NCBI GenBank assembly: GCA_002342365.1
Contig: DDPV01000029.1
Coordinates: forward strand, 67,653-131,652
Direction: 5' to 3'
DNA length: 64,000 nucleotides
Source: Burkholderiales bacterium UBA2459
GTDB lineage: Bacteria; Pseudomonadota; Gammaproteobacteria; Burkholderiales; Burkholderiaceae_E
A model generated the notes under the pieces. It had not been told where the DNA came from. It saw only the letters and a program-made list of their open reading frames with translations, and did not search any database. This document shows positions 39,334-49,054 of the stretch, in pieces. The number at the start of each line of letters is the position of its first letter. The first letter of the stretch is position 1. The position numbers and the translations under genes are program-made.

Positions 39334-42183
39334 ATGGCTACGCAACCCCAGTTACTTGTCCCGTCCAGAACCGGCGGCAAGCCCCAGACAGTGTCTGATG
39401 CTGCGAAAAGCCCGCAGGAGCGCGAAGCGCATCATGGTCCAGTTGCGCAGGATGGGCCCGGTGGTCCGGGCGGACCAGGTGGGCCAGATCGGCCAGATCG
39501 GCCAGATGCGACAGATGGCCCAGATAGCGATCCGCTCGAGACCAAGGAGTGGCTTGACGCCTTAGCGTCGCTGATCGAGCAACAAGGCGCGGCGCGTGCG
39601 CGTTTTGTACTGAATCGTCTGGCCGAGCATGCACTGGCTTCGCCCTTGCACTGGCGTGCGCCAAGGATCAGTCCCTATGCCAACACGATTGCCCAGCATG
39701 AGCAGCCGGTTTACCCGGGCGATTTGTCGATGGAAGAAAGACTTGCCTCCACGATGCGCTGGAATGCGCTTGCTATGGTCGCCAGGGCCAATGCGGCTGA
39801 CGCCGAGCTCGGCGGCCATATTGCCAGTTATGCCTCAGCGGCTGACCTTTTCGAAGTCGGCTTCAACCATTTCTTCCGCGGACCTGAGGGGGAGCTTCCG
39901 GCCGATCTGCTTTACGTCCAACCGCATTCAGCGCCCGGTATTTACGCCCGCGCTTTTTACGAAGGCCGCCTGCGCGCGCAGGATCTGGCGCATTTTCGGC
40001 GCGAATTATCGGCGCAGCGGGTCGGTGCCCGTGGACTGAGTTCCTACCCCCATCCCTGGCTCATGCCCGACTTTTGGCAGTTCCCAACGGGCTCGATGGG
40101 GATTGGTCCGATCAGTGCGATTTATCAGGCCCGCTTTTTACGGTACTTGCTGCACCGGGGCCTGCTCACAGCCGAACACGGCGAGCGCAAAGTCTGGGGC
40201 GTGTTTGGCGATGGTGAGATGGACGAGCCCGAGTCGATGTCGGCCCTCACGCTTGCCGCGCGCGAACGACTGGACAACTTGATTTTCGTGATCAATTGCA
40301 ACCTGCAACGACTCGATGGCCCGGTGCGCGGCAATGGCCGCATCATCGATGAGCTCGAGTCCTTGTTTACCGGCGCCGGCTGGAAAGTCATCAAGGTGAT
40401 CTGGGGCGGCGACTGGGACGCGCTTTTTGCGAAAGACAAAGACGGCCAGTTGCTCAAGGCCTTTGCCAACACGGTTGACGGCCAGTTTCAGACCTACGCA
40501 GCGAAAGACGGCGCCTTCAACCGTCGCGCTTTTTTCGGCCAACATCCGGCACTGGCTGCCATGGTGGCTGATTTGAGCGATGAGCAAATCGATCGCCTGC
40601 GTCGCGGCGGGCACGACATGGTGAAAATCCATGCGGCGTACTGGCATGCGATGCGTCATCAAGGGCAGCCGGTGGTGATACTTGCGCACACCAAAAAGGG
40701 CTACGGCATGGGCCAAGCCGGCCAGGGCAAGATGACAACCCATTCGCAAAAGAAAATGGACGAGGAGGCCTTGCTCGCTTTCAGGGATCGCTTTCGACTG
40801 CCCTTGAGCGATGAGGATGCCAGAGCCTTGCGTTTGATCGAACCCGATCCAAACAGTCCCGAAGTGCGCTATTTGCGCGAGCGCCGAAAAGCGCTTGGCG
40901 GAGCCTTGCCGACACGAAAGCTAAAGGCCAAAGCGCTCGCTGTGCCCGCACGCGAGCAGTGGGCCGGTTTTGCGGTCAGCGAAGCAGGACGCGAGATGTC
41001 AAACACCCTGGCCTTTGTGCGCATGCTCGGCAACTTGCTGAAAGATCCGGAGATCGGTCCGCGAATCGTCCCGATTGTGGCCGATGAGGCAAGAACCTTC
41101 GGGATGGCTTCCTTGTTTCGCCAGGTGGGGATTTACTCCTCGATGGGCCAGCGTTATGAACCTGAGGATATTGGCTCCGTGCTTCATTACCGGGAAGCGC
41201 TCGACGGCCAGATTTTGGAAGAAGGCATCAGTGAGGCCGGGGCGATGGCCTCATGGACTGCGGCGGCCACAAGCTATGCCGTCAATGGCCTGGCGATGCT
41301 GCCGTTTTACATTTATTACTCGGTCTTTGGCTTTCAACGCGTTGGCGATCAGATCTGGGCAGCAGCCGATCAACGGGCGCGAGGCTTCTTGATCGGCGCC
41401 ACATCAGGACGAACAACGCTTGCCGGAGAAGGCCTTCAACACCAGGACGGATCATCGCCGCTGGTGGCTGCGACGATTCCGAACTGCGAGGCCTACGATC
41501 CGGCTTTTGCGCAAGAGCTTGCCGTGATCGTGCATGCCGGCATGCATGAGATGTTAGCCTTGGAACGCGATGTGTTTTATTACATCACGCTGACCAATGA
41601 ATCGCTTCCGCAGCGTGCGATCAGCGATAGCGAAGGCGTGCTGCGTGGGATGCACCGGATTGCAAGCATCGGCCCAGCGCAGCCCTTGGCCTCCACGGCC
41701 GATGTGCGATTGCTTGCTTCAGGCGCGATGGTTCACCAGGCGCTGCAAGCAGCGCAATGGCTTGCTGAGCAGGGCTTTTCGGTCGATGTTTTCAGCGTCA
41801 CCTCCTGGAGCAGGCTTGCGCGCGAGGCGATGAGGGCCGAGCGGCTTGAGCGGATCGCAGCCGAAGATGCGCTTGCCGGCACCTGGCTGACAAAACAACT
41901 GGGCACGAGCAAAGCGCCGATTGTGGCGGTTTCCGATTACATGCGGGCAGTCCCGGAGCAAATCCGCGCTTACCTGCCCGATGCGCAGGCGATGACTTGC
42001 CTTGGTACCGATGGCTTTGGACGCAGCGACACCCGCAGCGAGTTGCGCGACTTTTTCGAAGTCAGCGCCCGCTGGATTGCCCAGGCAGCGCTGGTCCGGC
42101 TTGAGCGTCGCGACCTGATCGCAGACTTGTTCGACGCTGGCACTGATTTGAACGCGCGCCGCACGCCCCCCTGGGAGCGTTAA
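39334..42183 (+). CDS. aceE: Pyruvate dehydrogenase E1 component, homodimeric AceE type, orphan
   Basis: A 949-residue thiamine diphosphate enzyme of the AceE group. VFGDGEMDEPESMSAL is the ThDP GDGE motif and NCNLQRLDGPVRGNGRIIDELE the matching NCN part; the E1 active-site histidines lie in ISPYANTI and YSSMGQRYEP. It lacks a lipoyl-acyltransferase (aceF) and lipoamide dehydrogenase gene beside it, unlike the usual aceEF operon. The N-terminus (residues 41-66) carries a Gly-Pro-Asp repeat tract. The ribosome site is aaggagagg upstream. It could be the cell's main E1, with aceF elsewhere, or a second E1 for another 2-oxo acid formed by the dehydratase upstream. Confidence 0.88.
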   Translation: MATQPQLLVPSRTGGKPQTVSDAAKSPQEREAHHGPVAQDGPGGPGGPGGPDRPDRPDATDGPDSDPLETKEWLDALASLIEQQGAARARFVLNRLAEHALASPLHWRAPRISPYANTIAQHEQPVYPGDLSMEERLASTMRWNALAMVARANAADAELGGHIASYASAADLFEVGFNHFFRGPEGELPADLLYVQPHSAPGIYARAFYEGRLRAQDLAHFRRELSAQRVGARGLSSYPHPWLMPDFWQFPTGSMGIGPISAIYQARFLRYLLHRGLLTAEHGERKVWGVFGDGEMDEPESMSALTLAARERLDNLIFVINCNLQRLDGPVRGNGRIIDELESLFTGAGWKVIKVIWGGDWDALFAKDKDGQLLKAFANTVDGQFQTYAAKDGAFNRRAFFGQHPALAAMVADLSDEQIDRLRRGGHDMVKIHAAYWHAMRHQGQPVVILAHTKKGYGMGQAGQGKMTTHSQKKMDEEALLAFRDRFRLPLSDEDARALRLIEPDPNSPEVRYLRERRKALGGALPTRKLKAKALAVPAREQWAGFAVSEAGREMSNTLAFVRMLGNLLKDPEIGPRIVPIVADEARTFGMASLFRQVGIYSSMGQRYEPEDIGSVLHYREALDGQILEEGISEAGAMASWTAAATSYAVNGLAMLPFYIYYSVFGFQRVGDQIWAAADQRARGFLIGATSGRTTLAGEGLQHQDGSSPLVAATIPNCEAYDPAFAQELAVIVHAGMHEMLALERDVFYYITLTNESLPQRAISDSEGVLRGMHRIASIGPAQPLASTADVRLLASGAMVHQALQAAQWLAEQGFSVDVFSVTSWSRLAREAMRAERLERIAAEDALAGTWLTKQLGTSKAPIVAVSDYMRAVPEQIRAYLPDAQAMTCLGTDGFGRSDTRSELRDFFEVSARWIAQAALVRLERRDLIADLFDAGTDLNARRTPPWER
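39454..39531 (+). repeat. Short GC-rich coding repeat (Gly-Gly-Pro / Arg-Pro-Asp) in the aceE 5' end
   Basis: Nine-base units of the type ggtccgggc and ggccagatc repeat across the first 200 bases of the gene, coding the GGPGGP and RPDRPD tract. It lies before the conserved start of the enzyme. Confidence 0.75.
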
Positions 42184-42196
42184 GCCTGTTGTCGCA

Positions 42197-42216
42197 CCAA
42201 CGGACCGGACCCGTTG
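42197..42216. terminator. Possible hairpin between converging aceE and OYE genes
   Basis: ccaacgg at 42197-42203 can pair with ccgttg at 42211-42216 around a seven-base loop, in the 39-base gap between two converging genes. There is no T-run, so it is a weak candidate. Confidence 0.3.
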
Positions 42217-42222
42217 TTGGAT

Positions 42223-43329
42223 TCAGTGCAACAACGCCAGCGATGCCGGGTCGAATGCAGCCAGATCGTCCCATTGGCCGCGTCGCACTTTGCTTGCCCA
42301 AGCCGGATCGCTGATCAGCGCGCGTCCGACCGCAACCAGATCGAAATCGCCGCGCTCAAATCGTTCAATCAAGGCATCCAGCGAGGCAGGTTGAGAAGCC
42401 TCGCCGCGAAAAGCCGCGATGAATTCGCCGGTCAAACCGACCGAGCCAACGGTGATCACCGGTTTGCCTGTCAGTTTGCGGGCCCAGCCCGCAAAATTCA
42501 GGTCTGATCCCTCAAACTCGGGCTCCCAGAAGCGACGCTGTGAACAGTGCAAAACATCGGCTCCCGCGTCGATCAGGGGTGAGAGCCACTGGCTCATGGC
42601 TTCGGGTGTCGGGGCGAGTTTTGCGTTGAAGTCTTGCTGCTTCCACTGTGATAAGCGTATGCAAATCGGAAACTCGGGCGCGGTTGCGCGTCGGATGGCA
42701 GCGATCACTTCGGCGGCGAAGCGGCTGCGCTGGGCGATGGTCGCTCCACCATAAGCATCGTCGCGATGGTTGCTGCCGTCCCAGAAAAACTGGTCAATCA
42801 AATAGCCATGGGCGCCGTGGATTTCGACCCCATCAAAGCCGATACGCCGGGCATCGGCAGCAGCCTTGGCAAAGGCTTCGATGCAATCACGAACATCGGC
42901 TTCGGTCATCGCCTTGCCATGTTGCCGGTTGGCTTTGTATTGGCCTGATGGGCTTTCAAAGGGGCTTCCCGGCCGCCAGCTGACCGTCGGGTTGGGTAGC
43001 GCGCCCACATGCCAGAGTTGTGGCCAGATCGCGCAAGCTTGAGCGTGCACAGCGTCGACGGTTTTTTTCCAGCCGGCAAGCGCTTCTTCGCCGTGAAAAA
43101 CCGGCACGTTGGGATCATTGCGGGCCGCATCGCGGTCGACCGCGGTGCCCTCGGTGATGATCAGGCCCAGGTCCTGTGCGGCGCGACGACCGTAATAGGC
43201 GGCGACCTCATCGCCTGGAATGCCACCGGGTGAAAATGAACGGGTCATCGGGGCCATCACGATGCGCGAGGAAAGGCTCAGGTTTCCGAGCGAAAGGGCG
43301 GTAAAAAGGCAAGAAGCTGAGCGGGTCAT
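42223..43329 (-). CDS. NADH:flavin oxidoreductase, old yellow enzyme family
   Basis: A 368-residue FMN enzyme that reduces activated alkenes. SLSSRIVMAPMTRSFSPGGIPGDEVAAYYGRRA is the family opening, LWHVGALPNPT and FDGVEIHGAHGYLIDQFFWDGSNHRDDAYGG contain the flavin- and substrate-binding residues, and PVITVGSVG and LVAVGRALISDPAWA the C-terminal phosphate site. The chosen ATG is at 43329 (MTRSASC); an in-frame ATG at 43356 is possible. It stands alone between two convergent or divergent genes, so the physiological substrate cannot be inferred. Confidence 0.88.
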   Translation of the reverse strand: MTRSASCLFTALSLGNLSLSSRIVMAPMTRSFSPGGIPGDEVAAYYGRRAAQDLGLIITEGTAVDRDAARNDPNVPVFHGEEALAGWKKTVDAVHAQACAIWPQLWHVGALPNPTVSWRPGSPFESPSGQYKANRQHGKAMTEADVRDCIEAFAKAAADARRIGFDGVEIHGAHGYLIDQFFWDGSNHRDDAYGGATIAQRSRFAAEVIAAIRRATAPEFPICIRLSQWKQQDFNAKLAPTPEAMSQWLSPLIDAGADVLHCSQRRFWEPEFEGSDLNFAGWARKLTGKPVITVGSVGLTGEFIAAFRGEASQPASLDALIERFERGDFDLVAVGRALISDPAWASKVRRGQWDDLAAFDPASLALLH

Positions 43330-43428
43330 GGTTGGTTTTCCTGTCGCAGGATTCAACGATCGGTGTAGGGTTGGTCAGGCTGCGCTGGCGCCTTGTTGTT
43401 GATTTGCGGATGCCCGCAGATAGGCGCT

Positions 43429-43490
43429 GGCGTTTAAAGTCGAGCGCCGGTACAAAGCCACCGGCGCTAAAAGCCGAGCGCCTGCACAAA
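43429..43490 (+). repeat. Two imperfect 28-bp direct repeats
   Basis: Copies at 43429-43456 and 43463-43490 agree at about 23 of 28 positions and share cgagcgcc and acaaa. They lie in the gap between the divergent OYE and ABC exporter genes. No function is apparent. Confidence 0.5.
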
Positions 43491-43537
43491 CGCGCTGAGG
43501 CTTAAGCGTAGCATTTGGATCTTTAACGGGCCTCAAC

Positions 43538-45334
43538 ATGTCTGCTGTCTTTGCAAGTCTTGCACCGATTCAACCCTTCGTGCTGCGTTATCGCCTGCAT
43601 TGGTTCGCTGCGCTCTTTTTCCTGGTGCTTGCCGCTGTAGCCTTGCTGGCCGTACCCCTTGCTTTTCGCAGTCTGATCGATGCTGGTTTTTCCGCAGCCG
43701 ATTTGAATGCGCGCTTTCTGATTCTGCTTGGGCTTGCGCTCACGCTGGGGACAGCGACGGGTTTGCGCTTTTACTGGATGGCCTGGTTGGGTGAGCGCAT
43801 CACCGCCGATCTGCGCAAGGCGGTTTACGCCAATGTGTTGGCGCAACCGCCTTATTTTTTCGAGACCCTGAAAACCGGAGGCCTGCTTTCCAGATTGACC
43901 GCCGACACATCGCTGGTTCAAACCCTGGTGGGCACCAGCGTATCGATGGCGCTTCGCTCAAGCCTGTTGCTGCTTGGCGCGCTCACCATGATGGTGATCA
44001 CCAGTCCCCGCCTTGCGCTGGCCCTGATCGGACTCTTGCTGGTGGTGGTGCTTCCGCTTTGGGCAACCGGAAGGCGGGTACGCAGGCTTTCGCGCGACAG
44101 CCAGGATCGGCTCGCCGACAGCGCTGCAAGGGCGGGTGAACGCTTAGCAGCCATGCCACTTGTGCAAGCCTATCAGCGTGAAGACTATGAGGCGCAAGCC
44201 TACGCAACGGAGGTCGATCGGGCGCTGGGGGCAGCTCTTAGGCGCAATCGGCTTCGTTCGAGCCTCACCGCACTTGCGATTGTTCTCAGTTTCAGTGTGA
44301 TTGTATTCACGCTCTGGATGGGGGCGCACGCGGTGGTGGAGGGCCGCACCAGCACAGGTGAGCTTGCTCAGTTCGTTTTTTATGCAGCGCTGGTTGCCGG
44401 TTCGATGGGCGCATTGTCTGAGGTTTTTGGTGATTTGCAACGCGCAGCCGGCGCTGCCGAACGGCTCGGCGAGTTGTTGCCGGGTTCGCCGCAGATGCAT
44501 CCCTTGCCGCTGAGCGCTACCGTATCCCGGCAAGCGCCGCAGGCAATGCCGCAAAGCCTTGAGGCCAGCGGCGATGCGCAGGCGCAGCATCAACCCTTGC
44601 CAAGGGTTGTGGCAGCGCTGCAAGCTGTTCATTTTGCTTATCCATCAAGCCCAAAGCATGCGGTGTTGCGCGGGGTGGACTTGGAGGTTCACGCCGGCGA
44701 AACCGTAGCGCTTGTGGGTCCCTCGGGCGCTGGAAAAAGCACGGTGATCCAGCTCTTGCTCGGGCTTTACGCCTGTGACACAGGCAAGGTGTGCCTTGGG
44801 GACGACGATGCACACGCCGATGCCCAGCGTTGCCGGGCCCGCATGGCCTGGGTGCCGCAAGAGCCAGTGTTATTTTCAGGAACAGCCTTTGACAACATCC
44901 GTTATGGTTTGCTTAGCGCGAGCGAAGCGCAGGTTTATGCTGCAGCCCGCATGGCCCATGCTGACAGCTTTATTCGCGCCCTGCCCCAGGGCTATCAAAG
45001 TGAGTTGGGCGAACGCGGGATACGACTATCTGGCGGTCAACGCCAGCGCCTTGCGCTTGCCCGGGCGATTTTGCGCAATCCGGACTTGTTGTTGCTCGAT
45101 GAGGCAACTTCGGCGCTCGATGCCGAATCTGAGGCCTTGGTTCAAGACACGCTCGATCACTGGTTACCCGGGCGCAGCTCGCTTGTGATTGCCCACCGCC
45201 TGGCCACTGTGCGAAAAGCCCATCGCATCCTGGTGCTGGATCAAGGGCGGGTTGTGGAAAGTGGAGACCACGCAAGCCTGCTTGCGCAAGACGGACTTTA
45301 CGCACGGCTTGCCCGGCTTCAGTTTCAAGCCTAG
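43538..45334 (+). CDS. ABC exporter, fused permease and ATPase, MsbA-like
   Basis: A 598-residue half-exporter. The N-terminal membrane domain has about six helices (the first near residue 22) and ends around residue 310. A 50-residue variable linker ([15 protein letters not shown]...) precedes the ATPase, with Walker [10 protein letters not shown] near residue 394, [16 protein letters not shown] near 497, [16 protein letters not shown] and [14 protein letters not shown]. It is a different subgroup from the Atm1-type protein at the window start, resembling lipid or drug exporters. No ribosome site stands out before the ATG. It is transcribed divergently from the OYE gene. Confidence 0.9.
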   Translation: MSAVFASLAPIQPFVLRYRLHWFAALFFLVLAAVALLAVPLAFRSLIDAGFSAADLNARFLILLGLALTLGTATGLRFYWMAWLGERITADLRKAVYANVLAQPPYFFETLKTGGLLSRLTADTSLVQTLVGTSVSMALRSSLLLLGALTMMVITSPRLALALIGLLLVVVLPLWATGRRVRRLSRDSQDRLADSAARAGERLAAMPLVQAYQREDYEAQAYATEVDRALGAALRRNRLRSSLTALAIVLSFSVIVFTLWMGAHAVVEGRTSTGELAQFVFYAALVAGSMGALSEVFGDLQRAAGAAERLGELLPGSPQMHPLPLSATVSRQAPQAMPQSLEASGDAQAQHQPLPRVVAALQAVHFAYPSSPKHAVLRGVDLEVHAGETVALVGPSGAGKSTVIQLLLGLYACDTGKVCLGDDDAHADAQRCRARMAWVPQEPVLFSGTAFDNIRYGLLSASEAQVYAAARMAHADSFIRALPQGYQSELGERGIRLSGGQRQRLALARAILRNPDLLLLDEATSALDAESEALVQDTLDHWLPGRSSLVIAHRLATVRKAHRILVLDQGRVVESGDHASLLAQDGLYARLARLQFQA

Positions 45335-45443
45335 CCGCTTTAGGCTGCAAAGGCTTATGGTAAGGTGAACGCGATCCTGTTCAAGCGCTTGAAGCAAGGT
45401 CACACCTGCTTGCTACCCCTTAACCTTCATCGCGGTAGGCACC

Positions 45444-46421
45444 ATGAAGATGCTCGATCCCCAAGCCCGTGCACTCCTTGATCTTATGGAGAAAAACGGT
45501 ATCCCGCAGGTGTGGCAGCAAACGCCTACCGAGGCACGACAGTCCTATCGCGAACGTCGCTTTTTCTCGCAGGAAGAGCCGGCCAGTGATGTACAGGCGA
45601 TGTCGCTAAGCGCACCGGGACCTCTGGGGCCGATTCCCTTGCGCGCCTTTCGACCCAGCTTGGCGCCCAAAGACGCAGCGCTTGCGGTGTTGGTTTACTT
45701 TCATGGCGGCGGTTGGGTGATCGGCGATCTCGACACCCACGATGTGCTGTGCCGGCAACTTGCGCGTGAAGCGCAAGCGGTGGTGGTTTCGGTCGATTAC
45801 CGGATGGGACCGGAGTATGAGTTCCCCGCTGCAGTCGAGGATTGTTGGGCCGCAACCTGTTGGATCGCCGAACACGGCAGCTCGCTAGGCATGGATAGCT
45901 CAAGACTTGCGGTTGGCGGCGATAGTGCAGGCGGCAACCTTGCAGCGGTGATCAGCCTGATGGCTCGCGAGCAGGCGCCCCATCCCAAGCTCGCTTTTCA
46001 ATTGCTGATTTACCCGGCTACCGAAATGGATGCAGGCACCGAGTCGATGCGGGCCAACGGCGAAGGCTATTTGCTCACCAGCCGATCGATGCAGTGGTTT
46101 GTGAAACAGTACTTTGGCGATCGAGCCAACAGCGCTGACATCAAGACCTGGCGTGCATCGCCGCTGCTTGCAGCCTCGCACGCCGGGTTGCCGCCGGCGC
46201 TGGTGTTGACCGCGGGTTTCGATCCGCTTCGCGATGAGGGCAGGATGTATGCCGATAAGCTTTCGGCGGCGGGCACGCCAGCACAATATGTTTGCTTTGA
46301 ACGCCAGATTCATGGCTTTGTCACGATGTCGCGGGTGATCGACGAAGCTAAAACTGCAGTCTCACTGTGCGCGAAGGCGCTTGCCCGCGCGTTCGACGCG
46401 GTAGGCGTGCAAGAAGCTTAG
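45444..46421 (+). CDS. Alpha/beta hydrolase, hormone-sensitive-lipase (GDSAG) esterase family
   Basis: A 325-residue esterase. VYFHGGGWVIGDLDTHD is the oxyanion-hole HGGG motif, VGGDSAGGNLAAV holds the nucleophile Ser in GDSAG, and GFDPLRDEG plus ERQIHGFV supply the catalytic Asp and His. It should hydrolyse short-chain esters; the physiological substrate is unknown. Its 3' end overlaps the convergent MFS gene by 60 bases. Confidence 0.9.
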   Translation: MKMLDPQARALLDLMEKNGIPQVWQQTPTEARQSYRERRFFSQEEPASDVQAMSLSAPGPLGPIPLRAFRPSLAPKDAALAVLVYFHGGGWVIGDLDTHDVLCRQLAREAQAVVVSVDYRMGPEYEFPAAVEDCWAATCWIAEHGSSLGMDSSRLAVGGDSAGGNLAAVISLMAREQAPHPKLAFQLLIYPATEMDAGTESMRANGEGYLLTSRSMQWFVKQYFGDRANSADIKTWRASPLLAASHAGLPPALVLTAGFDPLRDEGRMYADKLSAAGTPAQYVCFERQIHGFVTMSRVIDEAKTAVSLCAKALARAFDAVGVQEA

Positions 46422-47675
46422 ACCGGCGGCCGCTGGAAGCAGACTGCAAAGGGCAAGTGGAAGGCCGTAGCTGCCGCTTGCGCTCACGCCGAGGCCAAAC
46501 AAAACCGGCCCGACCATGCCGCCAAAAAAGGTGACAAACTGAATGCCACCATTGGCTTGAGCGATGCGCCCGAGAGGAGCGCGATTGGCCATTTCAGCGA
46601 AGTAAACACCATTCCATGCAACCACGGTGGCCGCACAGGCACTGGCACAGATCATAAGGTTGAGGCTGCTGCTTTGGGCATCAAGCCGGCTCAGCCACAG
46701 CATGCAAATCGCCATGCTCAAACCCAGCAATCCGAGCAGTAATCCAGGCGGCAACCAGCGATCTGAAACATAGCCCCAAAAAACCCGTCCAAGGGTGCTC
46801 ACGGCCTGCGATCCGGCAAGAACCAGCGCAGCAAAGCTGATGCTCTGGCCAAGTTCAAGATGAAAGAACGATACAAGAAAGGTCACGAAACAAATTTGCG
46901 TGCTCGAGTAGGCGAATGAGCTCAGCGCAAGCCTGCGCAAATGCGTATCGCCAAACACCAGCTTGAGCGGGCCGACCATGCTTGCGCGCAGGGCTGAAAA
47001 CGAAAACCGTGCTGAATTTTGTTGCTCAAGGCGCGCGCGAGGCGCAGTCTGCACTGTGGCAGCCGACGGCGCTTCGGCCTGAGGCCCCGCGGGCTTGGTC
47101 GGTTCGTTTGCAGCTGGCTCGTTTTCCAGCCTGCTGCGGCTCGGTTGACTGAGCAGCGCGACCGCAAGGCAAGGGATGATCATGATCAAGCTGCTCAGCC
47201 ACCAGCTGAACCACACCAACAGTGCGGAAAGCGAAAGCCCTGCAAAACCAACCCCAAGCGGCACACCGGTCTGTTTGATGGAAAAGAAAAGTCCGCGCCG
47301 ATGCGAAGGCGTGTGGCGGGTGAGGATGTCGGCTGCAGCCGGATTGGTGCAACCATAGCCCAGGCCCATGGCAAAGGCTGCCGGCAGCACCAGCCAGGTC
47401 TGATGCAAGGCAAGCAGGCAAAGCCCGGCTGCACTTGCAAGCATGGCCCACTGCGTAAGCCGCACAGCCCCAATCCGGCTGACATGATGGCTCGCGATCA
47501 GGCCGGTAAACATTGCACTGCAGTAGGCAAGTCCGGTAAACCAGCCGATCCGCTCAGCCGGCAGACCAAGCGCGGGCGCGGCAACGGGCGCGAGAATTGC
47601 TGGTGCATTCAGCGCCACGGTGGTGGCAATTTGGGCAGCGAGCGTGACGGCAAGGGCGGTAAAGGCTAAACGCAT
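46362..47675 (-). CDS. MFS transporter
   Basis: A 437-residue protein with about 12 predicted membrane helices. Major-facilitator features include GLAYCSAMFTGLIASHHVSRIGAVRLTQ around the loop 2-3 motif and GLGYGCTNPAAADILTRHTPSHRRGLFFSIKQTGVPLGVGFAG near the loop 4-5 motif. A charged cytoplasmic loop rich in Glu, Ala and Pro splits the two halves. The substrate is not evident. ATG at 47675 (MRLAFTALAV) is preferred over the upstream ATG at 47726. It converges on the esterase gene with a 60-base overlap. Confidence 0.85.
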   Translation of the reverse strand: MRLAFTALAVTLAAQIATTVALNAPAILAPVAAPALGLPAERIGWFTGLAYCSAMFTGLIASHHVSRIGAVRLTQWAMLASAAGLCLLALHQTWLVLPAAFAMGLGYGCTNPAAADILTRHTPSHRRGLFFSIKQTGVPLGVGFAGLSLSALLVWFSWWLSSLIMIIPCLAVALLSQPSRSRLENEPAANEPTKPAGPQAEAPSAATVQTAPRARLEQQNSARFSFSALRASMVGPLKLVFGDTHLRRLALSSFAYSSTQICFVTFLVSFFHLELGQSISFAALVLAGSQAVSTLGRVFWGYVSDRWLPPGLLLGLLGLSMAICMLWLSRLDAQSSSLNLMICASACAATVVAWNGVYFAEMANRAPLGRIAQANGGIQFVTFFGGMVGPVLFGLGVSASGSYGLPLALCSLLPAAAGLSFLHAYRVERAGKRLRAQ

Positions 47676-47760
47676 ACCCGATTGTCGCTGCCAAGTCCGA
47701 CGATGCCCAGTTGAGCCGGTCCGCAAACCGAAAGCAAGCTGGCAAACTAGTGGTCTATTT

Positions 47761-48978
47761 ATGGTTAATGCTTCGGATCATTTGCGCGTGCTCGCGGGTC
47801 CCTTTGCAAGGGAGCTTTTGCGCAGCCAGGGTTTGCACGCTGAGCAGATCAGCGCTGTTGCAGGCGCTGCCGGCGGTCCAAAGGGTTTGATTCTCGGCCC
47901 GCTTGACCAATTGATTTTCGGGGATTGGCTAGCCGCATCCGGACAAAGCGTCGCGTTGATCGGTGCGTCAATCGGATGTTGGCGACTGGCAGCAGCCTGC
48001 GCGCCGGATCCGCTGCAAAAGCTCAAAGCGTTCAGCCAAGCCTACATTGAGCAGGACTATCGCATCCCGGAAGGGCGCCGACGACCCGATCCAGCGGCGG
48101 TGAGCGCCTCTTTTGCAGATGGCCTGGCAGTTTTTTTCGGCGACCTCAGCCAAGCCGTGCTTGAGCATCCACGCTACCGTTTGCATGTCGTAACGGCGCG
48201 GGGCAACGGGGCGCTTGCACGGGCTGCGCTGGCCAAGCCAGCTGTAAATCCGCTTGGTTTAAGCCTTGCTTTTTCGCGTGCCTGGCTTGCAAACGCGGTC
48301 TCGCGAACTGCCCTTGGCGCGCATCTGGAGCGGGTGGTATTTTCAGCACCGGGCTTGCAAAGCACGCGGGCGTCGGCTGAAGTCGATACAGCTGCCGAGT
48401 CAAGCGCCCTCGAAACGGGTTTTGAAGCACCCTTTGCGCAGCCGGTTGGCTTTGCCGAGGCGCTTTTTCTGGGCGACTATCCAACAAGTCAGGTAAGGCT
48501 TGATCGTTCGAATTGGCTGGACGCAATGCAGGCTTCCTGCTCGATCCCGATGGTCCTTGATCCGGTATGGGATATCAAAGGCGCGCCCAAAGGCCCCTAC
48601 TGGGACGGCGGCTTGACCGACTATCATTTGCGTTTGAACTACCGTGCGCTCGAACCTGGCTTGGTGCTTTACCCGCATTTTATCGACCGCTTGATTCCAG
48701 GCTGGCTTGATAAGCCCTGGATCTGGCGCCATCGCGCCCCGGCAGGTCTGAATAATCTGGTGCTGCTGTGCCCAAGCAAGACCTGGATTGCCCGCCTTCC
48801 GGATGCACGCCTGCCGGACCGTCAGGATTTTGTCCGCTTCGCCCACGATCCGGTTGCGCGTATGCGTCGCTGGCGCGTGGTCGTGCAGCAGGCCGAGCTG
48901 CTGGCTGAGGCCTTTGAGCGCTTCATCCGCGATCCGGGCTGTATTCGCGTTGAGCCTTTGGCCGGAGCTCGCGCGTGA
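47761..48978 (+). CDS. Patatin-like phospholipase domain protein
   Basis: A 405-residue protein with patatin features: glycine-rich oxyanion segment GAAGGPKG (residues 35-42), the nucleophile elbow GASIG with Ser70, and an Asp-Gly-Gly in YWDGGLTDYH that would supply the catalytic aspartate. Patatins are Ser-Asp lipid acyl hydrolases. The elbow is GxSxG, as in the family, but overall similarity to characterised patatins looks limited, so the substrate is unknown. ATG at 47761 is the first good start; upstream frame overlaps the divergent MFS gene. Confidence 0.7.
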   Translation: MVNASDHLRVLAGPFARELLRSQGLHAEQISAVAGAAGGPKGLILGPLDQLIFGDWLAASGQSVALIGASIGCWRLAAACAPDPLQKLKAFSQAYIEQDYRIPEGRRRPDPAAVSASFADGLAVFFGDLSQAVLEHPRYRLHVVTARGNGALARAALAKPAVNPLGLSLAFSRAWLANAVSRTALGAHLERVVFSAPGLQSTRASAEVDTAAESSALETGFEAPFAQPVGFAEALFLGDYPTSQVRLDRSNWLDAMQASCSIPMVLDPVWDIKGAPKGPYWDGGLTDYHLRLNYRALEPGLVLYPHFIDRLIPGWLDKPWIWRHRAPAGLNNLVLLCPSKTWIARLPDARLPDRQDFVRFAHDPVARMRRWRVVVQQAELLAEAFERFIRDPGCIRVEPLAGARA

Positions 48979-49054
48979 GAGTCAGCTTGGCAGCGCTGAA
49001 GCGGCAAAGCCCAGGCATCCGACTGCGCCCTAAAGCCCCCAAGCGAGGTTGCTG

